Below, in pieces: positions 6,260 to 13,072 of a stretch of 13,094 bases of DNA (its first letter is position 1; the number at the start of each line of letters is the position of its first letter). The stretch covers positions 1 through 13,094 of the forward strand of contig DDLU01000079.1 of NCBI GenBank assembly GCA_002340305.1. Direction: 5' to 3'. This stretch comes from Desulfovibrio sp. UBA2564. GTDB taxonomy: Bacteria > Desulfobacterota > Desulfovibrionia > Desulfovibrionales > Desulfovibrionaceae. The translations under genes were made by a program, and so were the position numbers. Under the pieces are notes generated by a model. It was not told the DNA's origin, ran no database searches, and saw only the letters and a program-made list of their open reading frames with translations.

Positions 6260-8407
6260 TTATTCTGATTTGAGGTCTTCAACAATTTTCTGCATTTCAG
6301 AGACCTGTTCAGCCAGAGATTCCAGAGCTAGTGCGAACTCACGGGCTCCGTGGGCAGTCTCGGCTGTGATGCGGCTGATTTCTTCAACAGAGCTGTTGAT
6401 TTCTTCAGATGTCGCAGACTGCTCTTCAGCTGCGGTAGCAATGCTTTGAATCTGGACAGCACTTTCTTCAGCACCGCTAACGATTTCATGCAACACGGTT
6501 CCTGAACTTTCGGAGAACTCATTTGCCTCTTCAATGCGCTTGTAGACAGTTTCCATGGAGCGGATGTTGTTTCCTGCCACACGCTGGATAGCCCCGATAG
6601 ATTCGGAAACTTCTCCGGTTGCGGTCATGGTCTTTTCTGCCAGCTTACGTACTTCATCGGCAACAACTGCGAACCCGCGTCCGGCCTCACCTGCACGGGC
6701 AGCTTCAATGGCGGCGTTGAGGGCCAGCAGGTTGGTCTGGTCAGCGATATCGGTGATTACGCCGATGATTGCTTCGGTCCCCTTGGCCTGTTTGTCCAAT
6801 TCCTGCATGTTATCTTTAAGCCCGTTAACTTCTGAAACTGTCTGGGTCAGGGAGTTTTTAGATTTATCAACTACGGAAGCCCCATTTTTGGCCTTGTCTT
6901 GCGCTTCTGTACTTGCCGCTGCTGCGTCGCCTGCGTTGCGGGCAATTTCAAGTACGGTGGCGTTCATTTCCTCCATTGCGGTTGCTGTGGAAGAAATGCG
7001 ATCACTTTGTATTTCGGATCCCTGCAGCATTTCATTGGACTGAACCGACATTTGTTCGGAGGCAGAGACTACACGCTCAAGTACCTGCTCAACACGATCT
7101 GCGGCGTGATGCAGACCTTCGGTTCGGGCCATATCTGCTTTTTTGCGCGCATTTTCAGCCTCGGCAGTTGCTTCGCGTGCTTTTGCAGATTCTTCCTCGG
7201 CCTTGCGGGTTTCGTCTTCGGCTTTGAGAATTGTCTTTTTAAGCTCTCCTACCATGGCCCGCAATGAATCAGCCATACGCCCGATTTCATCTTTTTGGGT
7301 GATTTCGAGATTTGCATCAAGATCACCATCCGCAACCTTGGTAGTGTAGCCTGCAGTTTTGCAGATGGGTTTACTTATCATACCGGCTAAGAGGAAGAGA
7401 ACCACCAGCAGAATGAGGATTGCGGCCACACTGACAATAAGGCTGTTGAAAGCAATAGCGTTGGCCTGTGCTTCAACTTTATCCATGGGAATAATCAGTG
7501 CGATAGACCATGGAAGAGAAGTTTTGCCTGCTTTAATCGGGGCGTAGGTTACATATTCCCTTTTTCCGGTTTTGGGGGAGGTGGAGATAAAAGAGTACGG
7601 GCGGCCGTTCTTAACAGCACCGATAACTTCAGCCTTATTCTCCTTGCGCATGATGTCCGCGAGGTTTTTAGCCTGAAATTCAGGATTGGGGTGGGCGACA
7701 ATAGTCCCTTTGTTAGTTACGAGAACAGCGTATCCGGTTTCAAAGGGTTTAATCTTAGCGACTGTTTCAAGGAGGCTGTTGAGGTAGAAGTCCACGCCAA
7801 CGATACCAATGTTGCGACCATTTTTCTTGACTGGAAATCCTGTAGAGCAGAGCCAGAATTTTTTGCCGTTAGCTTCCCATGGATAGGGCTCGGAGAGAGT
7901 TTCCACATTACCGGACATGGGCTTTTCAAACCATGCCTGTCCGGTAATACCCTCATCACCATCAAAGGATGATGCAATGGACGCACCGTCACGGTGGTAC
8001 CAGTTACGGTATGCACCCTTATACTTGTCCATGTATTCCTGTTCTCGGTCATCATAGCTGCTTTTGCTGGGAAATGTGCACCACGCACCGGAAAGACCGG
8101 GATGTCTTTCAAGAACTTTAACCAAGACGGAATCAAGAAGTTCGCGGTCAGGAATAACTTTATAGTTTGCACCTTCTTCAAACAGGGCACCGAGAGTTCG
8201 GGTTACTGTCAGTGCTTTGCCCAGCGTCTCGGAAATTCCGTTTCCGTAGCCTTCTGCTTCGATGTCTGCGGCATGGGCTGCCTGCTTCACTGCCAAGCTG
8301 CGGGCCTGATCAGTCATGATCCACGTACTAGCGGTTAAAATTATGGCAACAATACAGAATGTTGGAATAATTATTTTGTTTTTTAGGCTCCAATCTTTGA
8401 AATTCAT
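6260..8407 (-). CDS. Methyl-accepting chemotaxis protein with periplasmic dCache domain (paralogue 2)
   Basis: This 715-residue chemoreceptor has the same domain order as its downstream neighbour: membrane segment near residues 11-32, dCache domain to about 320, second membrane segment, HAMP, coiled coil, and MCP hairpin tip beginning at residue 576. The ligand domain is clearly more diverged than the signalling domain. It still carries Y129, R134, W136, Y137 and D206 of the amino-acid-binding signature and shows the same exchange at the middle element, Y175-P-W177. An 80-residue block around the hairpin tip (533-612) is identical to residues 531-610 of the neighbour, while the DNA differs at many third codon positions. 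That argues for an old duplication with strong selection for working in the same receptor array, rather than a recent copy. GGGAGGAG precedes the ATG at 8407. A sigma-28-like promoter and a leader hairpin lie upstream. Confidence 0.95.
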   Translation of the reverse strand: MNFKDWSLKNKIIIPTFCIVAIILTASTWIMTDQARSLAVKQAAHAADIEAEGYGNGISETLGKALTVTRTLGALFEEGANYKVIPDRELLDSVLVKVLERHPGLSGAWCTFPSKSSYDDREQEYMDKYKGAYRNWYHRDGASIASSFDGDEGITGQAWFEKPMSGNVETLSEPYPWEANGKKFWLCSTGFPVKKNGRNIGIVGVDFYLNSLLETVAKIKPFETGYAVLVTNKGTIVAHPNPEFQAKNLADIMRKENKAEVIGAVKNGRPYSFISTSPKTGKREYVTYAPIKAGKTSLPWSIALIIPMDKVEAQANAIAFNSLIVSVAAILILLVVLFLLAGMISKPICKTAGYTTKVADGDLDANLEITQKDEIGRMADSLRAMVGELKKTILKAEDETRKAEEESAKAREATAEAENARKKADMARTEGLHHAADRVEQVLERVVSASEQMSVQSNEMLQGSEIQSDRISSTATAMEEMNATVLEIARNAGDAAAASTEAQDKAKNGASVVDKSKNSLTQTVSEVNGLKDNMQELDKQAKGTEAIIGVITDIADQTNLLALNAAIEAARAGEAGRGFAVVADEVRKLAEKTMTATGEVSESIGAIQRVAGNNIRSMETVYKRIEEANEFSESSGTVLHEIVSGAEESAVQIQSIATAAEEQSATSEEINSSVEEISRITAETAHGAREFALALESLAEQVSEMQKIVEDLKSE

Positions 8408-8464
8408 TCAACTCCTCCCTTGGTGACGGTACATAATAGTCTTTTGTAAAATTATTCACTTTTG

Positions 8465-8486
8465 AAAAAGGCTGTAGCCAGCAGCC
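8465..8486 (-). promoter_or_regulatory. Leader hairpin with T-run upstream of chemoreceptor paralogue 2
   Basis: On the minus strand GGCTG and CAGCC form a five-base stem around a seven-base loop, followed at once by TTTTT. It lies about 58-80 bases before the start codon and downstream of the candidate promoter at 8498-8525. It could be a weak attenuator, a 5' stabilising hairpin, or chance. The stem is short, so confidence is low. Confidence 0.3.
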
Positions 8487-8497
8487 GAACATAATGT

Positions 8498-8525
8498 CTA
8501 TCGGAATATATAGCATTAAACTTGA
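8498..8525 (-). promoter_or_regulatory. Candidate sigma-28 (FliA) promoter of chemoreceptor paralogue 2
   Basis: On the minus strand TCAAGTTT (8525-8518) and TCCGATAG (8505-8498) resemble the flagellar/chemotaxis consensus TAAAGTTT and GCCGATAA, with 7 of 8 and 6 of 8 matches. The spacer is 12 bases instead of the usual 11. A FliA promoter would be expected for a chemoreceptor gene, but the spacing is off by one. Confidence 0.4.
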
Positions 8526-8557
8526 TAGATATGTATAGGAAAAGTGACGTTTGCGAC

Positions 8558-8593
8558 AAAAAAAAAGGCCGCATCTCATGATGCAGCCTTTTT
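8558..8593 (-). terminator. Rho-independent terminator of the YjdM/PhnA-like gene
   Basis: On the minus strand AAAAAGGC-T-GCATC pairs with GATGC-G/C-GCCTTTTT across a four-base loop, with one internal mismatch, and a run of nine T follows. It lies about 42 bases beyond the stop of the small zinc-ribbon gene. Confidence 0.87.
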
Positions 8594-8635
8594 AGGAATA
8601 CCCCGAAATATTAAGTATTAATGGTGGTTTGGGTG

Positions 8636-8971
8636 CTAACCCTTTTTTACGATTGATGTTTTAAGCATCATTGCGCCGAAGCCGGGAATTTTACAGGAGA
8701 TATCGTGAACGCCGTCTTCAGGTTCAACAAGACGGATGTTTTTAACTTTGGTTCCTTTTTTGATGGAGGAAGATGCGCCTTTAACTTTCAGATCCTGAAT
8801 TACGATTACAGTGTCGCCGTCAACAAGAACGTTTCCGTTTGCATCCTTGTAAACTTTTTCCGCAACATCTTCAGGCTGAAATTCATGGCTGCATTCCGGG
8901 CAGATAAGGGAAGTTCCGTCGGAATATACGTATTCAGAATTACACTGCGGGCAATTAGGTAAATTTTCCAT
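8636..8971 (-). CDS. yjdM: YjdM/PhnA-family zinc-ribbon protein
   Basis: This 111-residue protein matches the small YjdM (formerly PhnA) family over its full length. The N-terminus has a zinc ribbon with C7-P-Q-C10 and C24-P-E-C27. The C-terminal part is a small beta domain with 'DGDTVIVIQDLKVKG' and 'KIPGFGAMMLK', both family hallmarks. The E. coli homologue maps near the phosphonate genes but is not needed for C-P lyase, and the biochemical function is unknown. It is unrelated to phosphonoacetate hydrolase, which shares the name PhnA. No phosphonate gene is nearby. The gene stands alone, with a promoter candidate at 9009-9037 and a strong terminator after it. The ribosome-binding site is weak (GAG, 8 bases before the ATG). 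Confidence 0.93.
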   Translation of the reverse strand: MENLPNCPQCNSEYVYSDGTSLICPECSHEFQPEDVAEKVYKDANGNVLVDGDTVIVIQDLKVKGASSSIKKGTKVKNIRLVEPEDGVHDISCKIPGFGAMMLKTSIVKKG

Positions 8972-9008
8972 TTTTTTTACTCGTTTTTTGTTCCCTTGCC
9001 GGGAAGTT

Positions 9009-9037
9009 TATATAGTGCGGACATAAAGTTGTGTCCT
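9009..9037 (-). promoter_or_regulatory. Candidate sigma-70 promoter of the YjdM-like gene
   Basis: On the minus strand AGGACA (9037-9032) and TATATA (9014-9009) are separated by exactly 17 bases, matching TTGACA at 4 of 6 and TATAAT at 4 of 6 positions. Transcription would start near 9002, about 30 bases before the start codon. An inverted repeat GGACA...TGTCC overlaps the spacer and could be an operator. Confidence 0.45.
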
Positions 9038-9067
9038 GATCAATTTAAAGCAATGCCGTAGCAGGGG

Positions 9068-9364
9068 ATGAGTAACGGCAATCCATTAAATTTTCAACCT
9101 ACCATAAAGCGATGGAATACCGAAAGGAGTCTGCTGTTGATTAATAATGCCGGGTTCGGTGTTTCTGATTACTTTGATGTCATTGACAGGAAAGCCAATG
9201 CTGCCATGTTGCAGGTCATGGCTGGCAGCCAGACTGATCTGACACCTTTGCTTCTCACTGCTATTAAGGGGATATGGTGCGGGGGAATGTATCGCCTATT
9301 GGCGGAAGTATGGATTATGGACCCTGAGGAGTTTACGGAAATCGGATACCGTGTCTATGAGTAG
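9068..9364 (+). pseudogene. Remnant of a short-chain dehydrogenase/reductase gene
   Basis: The 98-codon frame contains 'LLLINNAGFG', the NNAG motif of the fourth beta strand of classical SDR enzymes, followed by a stretch ('AAMLQVMAGSQTDLTPLLL') that matches the next SDR helix. The last 20 or so residues ('IMDPEEFTEIGYRVYE') resemble the C-terminal helix of the same family. The coenzyme-binding TGxxxGIG segment, the catalytic serine and the YxxxK motif are all missing, so roughly the first 80 residues and the middle 100 or more have been lost. The first 25 codons have no SDR similarity. AAGGAG at 9124-9129 lies inside the frame and is probably chance. I judge this a decayed gene with at least two deletions; it cannot be an active enzyme. 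Confidence 0.65.
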
Positions 9365-9491
9365 AGTAAGATAAAGATTATTGCCCGGTGTTTTAATAGG
9401 ATAGCGATTATTTAACAAAGACATGTCTCCGATGCTTGAGAACAAAAGAGCTCAATTTTACAATGGAATAGAAATTTTTTGTTCATCTTTT

Positions 9492-9531
9492 AAAAAGAAA
9501 AGCCATCAACCGCAAGATTAATGGCTTTTCT
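9492..9531. terminator. Terminator hairpin downstream of the TonB-dependent receptor
   Basis: AGAAAAGCCAT and ATGGCTTTTCT pair over eleven bases, extended inwards past one mismatch by AA/TT around an eight-base loop. On the minus strand the stem is followed by CTTTTTA, which suits the receptor gene ending at 9596. On the plus strand the T-run is within the stem arm. The sequence is closely similar to the terminator at 13024-13060. Confidence 0.8.
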
Positions 9532-9595
9532 CGTATAAAGTTGTGCAGTTGGTGCGAATATCACCTACTGGGTCTGTTGTGGGGGAGCAGGTTCA

Positions 9596-11710
9596 TTAAA
9601 AGCTCCATGTGGCTTCGATTCCATATGTGCGGGGAGCACCATCGACCACACCTTCATGCGGGGAGCCGCTGACCATATCCGGCCAGTAGCGACGATCTGT
9701 GATATATTTGGAGTCGAATAGGTTTTTACTCCACAATGAGACTTTCCAGTTCTCGGTTTCATATCCGATACGCAGGTTGTATATCTGGTTGCCACCGCAT
9801 TCGTATTCATTCTTTGAGTCAGTGTAGAAAGCAGTCTTACCCAGCATGTCGATCCGACCGAAAAAGCCGGTTTCATGACGATATTGTATCCCGGCATTAT
9901 AGGTGTATTTAGGCGCGTACGGCAGAGTCTTTCCCCTATAGTCATAGGTTCCGGTTCCATCCGGTGCGATCCATTTTTTAAAAGAGGTATCCTGATATCC
10001 TAAGCTGGCAAAAAGATCCAAGCCTTGAATAGGGCGGTAACGGGTCGTGATCTCAAAGCCTTTGGATTCCGCTTTGTCTGCATTGGCGATCCACATGGAT
10101 GTTCCTGCAGATTCACGAACCTGTTTATCGTCAATCTGAAGCCAGAATAATGCGGCATTAACAACCAAGGTGTTGTCAAACCAATTTGTTTTGATGCCGG
10201 CTTCATAGCTCCACATGCGTTCCGGTTCATAGATGAATTGTTCCGGAGTATCTCCGTATGCAGAGTTAAAGCCTCCTGCCAGATAACCTTTGCCTGCGGT
10301 TCCATAGAGCATGGCACTTTCAGTAATATCATATGAAATTGAGATTTTGGGCAAGAATTCAGTGTTATAGAGAGTTTTATCGAAATGGTACTGCTTAAAC
10401 AGCCCCCCGTTCATATACATTTCGTAATCCTGCACACCATGTAGCCGGGTGTAGTCAATACGAAAGCCGCCGGTTAAATGCAGGGCATCCAGGAATGTGT
10501 ATGTCGCTTGCCCGAAAGCAGCCGCGTTATCCGAGGTAATGTCTGTGGTCCGTTGGTCATTCATAGTTACCGGAGGTAGACTGATGTCTTTCTTGAAATC
10601 ACAATCTGTAAAACTACGTGAACCATAGATGCCTGCAAGCCATTTCCATGGACCATTGTCTTTTGGTGAAGCAAAGCGGAGTTCCTGAGTATATCCGGTC
10701 AATTTTTTATTGCTCCACATTTCCATGGTCGGAATTGGGGTTAGGTCGGCATCGCCGTTATAAAGGTGGTAGAAATAGTTGCGTGTGGTCACGGATGTTA
10801 TTTTTACTCCGGAACCTTCATAATTTAAACGTAGGGCCTGATTGTCGCCGTGACGGTCATTTTTGTTAGGACCATCCCAGTCAATATTATGGCGTGTTGT
10901 TTGGTCCGGGCCGCTATCAAGTCGAAAACTCCCATCCTGATCGTCGTAGTCAAATGCATTTGCCGTAAAGTCTGCATCAAGGCCATTGAGGTTTTTCAGG
11001 CTTAGACGGCTGCGAATGTTTTTATGGTCCATGCCGCCAGCATCTGAGTCGTCGTACTCGTTAGTTATATAACCGTCTGAGGATTTACCGGAGACGGCCA
11101 TGTTGAAAAACAACTTGTCTTCAATGATCGGTGCGCTCACATCGCCTTTAAGCATAAAGGTATTATAGTTGCCGTAGCTGCCGGTGATACTTCCACCGAA
11201 TGTTTCCGAAGGCTTGCGGGAAACAATGTTGATGACCCCGGTTTCCGCATTACTACCGTACAGTGACCCTTGCGGTCCGCGCAGCACTTCGATTGAATCC
11301 ACGTCAAATAAATCCGGATTACGCATTTCCGGAATAATATAAGGGACATCATCAACGTAAAATGCAGACGGTGAAAATAGAAGTGTGTCGGGTGCCCCGA
11401 CACCGCGGATGATGATTTTGTTAATGCCGTAGTTGTCCTGTCCAAATACATTAGGCATAAACAATAAGACATCCTTAATGGACTCAACCCCGGCCTCTTC
11501 GACTTCAATTCCATCCATTACGTCAATGCTGGCAGCCACATCCTGAGCCTGTTCAGATTCTTTACGTGTCGTTACGATAACAGGTTCAAACGAATAAGAT
11601 GTGGTTGTTTCCTCTTTTAAATCCTTTGAATTTTCAGCGGCAGAAATTACCGGGGCTAATGTGCACATAAGCGACATTGCCAGAGCCAGTGCCAGAGTTG
11701 ATTTTCGCAT
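9596..11710 (-). CDS. TonB-dependent outer-membrane receptor, probably siderophore type
   Basis: This 704-residue protein is a complete TonB-dependent receptor. It has a signal peptide (residues 1-24, cleaved near SAA), a TonB box at about 42-48 ('EPVIVTT'), a plug domain (about 55-170) with 'RGVGAPDTLLFSPSAFYVDDVPY' split here as R102-G105 and F117-Y124, and 'VLRGPQGSLYG' (142-152) followed by 'GVINIVSRKP'. The rest is a 22-strand type beta-barrel that ends in 'ATWSF', with the terminal aromatic residue needed for BAM-dependent insertion. The plug resembles the FyuA/pesticin receptor group, which takes up iron siderophores with energy from TonB-ExbB-ExbD; the actual ligand is unknown. An AraC/PchR-like regulator gene upstream supports siderophore-type control, but that gene is truncated. 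A terminator separates the two, so the receptor must have its own promoter in 11711-11850; I saw no clear Fur box or -35/-10 pair. AGGGA precedes the ATG. Confidence 0.93.
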   Translation of the reverse strand: MRKSTLALALAMSLMCTLAPVISAAENSKDLKEETTTSYSFEPVIVTTRKESEQAQDVAASIDVMDGIEVEEAGVESIKDVLLFMPNVFGQDNYGINKIIIRGVGAPDTLLFSPSAFYVDDVPYIIPEMRNPDLFDVDSIEVLRGPQGSLYGSNAETGVINIVSRKPSETFGGSITGSYGNYNTFMLKGDVSAPIIEDKLFFNMAVSGKSSDGYITNEYDDSDAGGMDHKNIRSRLSLKNLNGLDADFTANAFDYDDQDGSFRLDSGPDQTTRHNIDWDGPNKNDRHGDNQALRLNYEGSGVKITSVTTRNYFYHLYNGDADLTPIPTMEMWSNKKLTGYTQELRFASPKDNGPWKWLAGIYGSRSFTDCDFKKDISLPPVTMNDQRTTDITSDNAAAFGQATYTFLDALHLTGGFRIDYTRLHGVQDYEMYMNGGLFKQYHFDKTLYNTEFLPKISISYDITESAMLYGTAGKGYLAGGFNSAYGDTPEQFIYEPERMWSYEAGIKTNWFDNTLVVNAALFWLQIDDKQVRESAGTSMWIANADKAESKGFEITTRYRPIQGLDLFASLGYQDTSFKKWIAPDGTGTYDYRGKTLPYAPKYTYNAGIQYRHETGFFGRIDMLGKTAFYTDSKNEYECGGNQIYNLRIGYETENWKVSLWSKNLFDSKYITDRRYWPDMVSGSPHEGVVDGAPRTYGIEATWSF

Positions 11711-11851
11711 GAGATATTCCCTGAGTACTTAAGATGAGAGTTTAACAATTTGAAAAATTTTCCGAGAAACAAAAACCATTCTTACGTATTCCAGCGGGAG
11801 AATTCGCTCTACTCGCTAACGGGAAAGAAACAACCCGAAAGGGGGACGCAT

Positions 11852-11884
11852 AAAAAAGCACCGAACATAGATGTTTGGTGCTTA
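11852..11884 (-). terminator. Rho-independent terminator of the AraC-type regulator gene
   Basis: On the minus strand AAGCACC-A-AACA pairs with TGTT-C-GGTGCTT across a four-base loop, with one A/C mismatch, and is followed by TTTTTT. It lies 26 bases past the regulator's stop and 140 bases before the receptor start, so the regulator and receptor are not simply co-transcribed. Confidence 0.82.
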
Positions 11885-11909
11885 ATTTTATTGGTATATT
11901 ATTTACAGA

Positions 11910-12473
11910 CTATTGCGGTATATTTGGATTATTTGCGTGGTACCCCCTCTTACGGAGGCTACGCATATATTCACCGGGATTTATACCGAATTGTGTATGA
12001 AAGGAGCGGGCAAAATGCGAGGGGTTGGCATATCCCACTGCGTAAGCGATACCGCAAATATTGAGCTCACCTTCAATCATGAGTGTTCGGGCATACTCCA
12101 TGCGTTCAGTGCGGTGATATGCAAAAATAGTGTTTCCAAATAGGGACTTGAATCCGTCTTTGAGCTTTTTCTCATTAACCCCGACCTTACGGGCTAAATC
12201 CGCAATACTAGGTGGCGGAGTGGACAGGTCGGCGAGAATTATTTCTCTGGCATAATGAATCCGTTCGGCATCTTGGGCTGAAAGCCCTGCAGGACAACAA
12301 GCTGTCTGGCGGGGCATAACAGAATCAAGAGCACGGCAGGCCAGATCGAGCGCACGACTCTCTGCGAACATCCGGCTGAGAGGGGAGTCGTAAGGATTTT
12401 GCATCAACTGCTGCAGGACGACGCCCAAAGGAGTCAAAATTTTGCGCGGCCTCCGTTTTGTATCCAACGCCAA
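11910..12473 (-). pseudogene. AraC/PchR-like transcription regulator, 5'-truncated
   Basis: The frame encodes up to 187 residues from a TTG at 12473; no ATG or GTG with a ribosome-binding site is present. Residues 12-50 ('ILTPLGVVLQQLM...ESRALDLA') match the helical linker of PchR-type regulators, and residues 70-175 form the complete AraC DNA-binding domain with two helix-turn-helix units (about 89-110 and 138-160; 'GYANPSHFARSFHTQFG' in the second). Full-length members have about 290-320 residues, so the N-terminal effector-binding domain is missing. In such families this domain senses a ferric siderophore and activates the cognate receptor gene, which fits the receptor downstream. Similarity stops where the opposing DUF4198-like frame begins, and an in-frame stop lies upstream at 12501-12503. 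If translated at all, the product would be a free DNA-binding domain. The stop is TAG and a terminator follows. Confidence 0.75.
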
Positions 12474-12861
12474 AGGTTTTTTTGCCCGCGAAAAATGGAC
12501 TCAGCCGGTTCCAAGGGGGTTCGAAATGGAGATCGTACCCGAAACCGATTTGAGTTCTGTTCACACCGGGGACATTGTTAAATTCAAGGTTCTTATGAAC
12601 GGTAAACCATTGAGTTCCGATTTCAAAGGAGTTGAGTACATAACTGCACACAGTCCGTCTTATGGCGACCCGGATAAATTCTGCCTCATGTCGATGCTGA
12701 TGAAAGGGAAAGGGCAATTCCGCATGCCCGCTGCAGGGCAGTGGATGGTCAAAGTCAACGTTGAGCGAAAGATTGATGACACCCCGGCATTTTCAGCATT
12801 TAAAGGAAAGGCGGAAACAGCATACTATGCAGCTACATACACCTTCAATGTAAGGCCTTAA
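12442..12861 (+). pseudogene. DUF4198-like periplasmic protein, C-terminal fragment
   Basis: The 139-codon frame from a TTG at 12442 carries the C-terminal half of a DUF4198-family protein: 'VSNAKGFFAREKW' near the start, a 'GDIVKFKVLMNGKPL' segment typical of an Ig-like metal-associated domain, 'AGQWMVKVNVE' and a final 'YYAATYTFNV'. Intact members, as far as I recall, have about 230-270 residues with a signal peptide and His-rich N-terminal part; both are absent here. The function of the family is unsettled, and it often sits near metal-uptake genes. The first five or six codons overlap, on the other strand, the 5' end of the truncated AraC gene. AAAGGAG at 12427-12433 precedes the TTG but lies inside regulator sequence and is probably accidental. 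Without a signal peptide the product would not reach the periplasm, so I call it a broken gene. Confidence 0.65.
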
Positions 12862-12911
12862 AATAAAATGCTTTCTGCAGGTCGTTGCTCGAACTATATA
12901 TCTATTTAGTC

Positions 12912-13013
12912 GTGTTCACTTCTGTAGCGGCCTGCATTTACAGTAATATAGAGAAGGAAGACGGAATAGCACCGTATTGGTTTGGTGTAGACCCCGGAAT
13001 AGCCGCCGTATAG
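12912..13013 (+). other. Possible gene-tail remnant in the gap before the tRNA
   Basis: The 160 bases after the DUF4198-like fragment hold no full gene. One short frame (33 codons from a GTG at 12912 to a TAG at 13011-13013) ends in 'APYWFGVDPGIAAV', which looks like a natural protein end rather than random translation, but I cannot assign it to a family and there is no ribosome-binding site. It may be the tail of another gene lost from this locus. Confidence 0.15.
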
Positions 13014-13023
13014 GTACCCTTGC

Positions 13024-13060
13024 AAAAAGAAAAAGCCATCAATCTTTCGATTGATGGCTT
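13024..13060 (-). terminator. Rho-independent terminator of the tRNA gene
   Basis: On the minus strand AAGCCATCAATC and GATTGATGGCTT form a perfect twelve-base stem with a GAAA loop, followed by TTTCTTTTT. It starts 12 bases after the CCA end of the tRNA. This is one of the clearest terminators in the window. Confidence 0.93.
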
Positions 13061-13072
13061 CTCCGCGAAAAG

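Noticed and set aside
6555..7043. 162-codon plus-strand frame inside the second chemoreceptor (similar antisense frames in the first)
   Set aside because: Its composition mirrors the Ala/Glu-rich antisense coding sequence, and it has no ribosome-binding site; a shadow of the receptor gene.
3874..8407. Tandem chemoreceptors as a recent duplication or assembly artefact
   Set aside because: Third codon positions and the ligand domains differ widely, so both copies are real and long separated.
11820..11841. Short paired repeats CGGGAAAG and CCCGAAAG upstream of the receptor, as a possible regulator operator
   Set aside because: Only about six of eight bases agree, and there is no independent support for binding; chance is likely.
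11750..12064. 104-codon plus-strand frame between the receptor and the regulator
   Set aside because: It runs through the regulator's terminator and antisense to its coding region, with no start signal or known domain.
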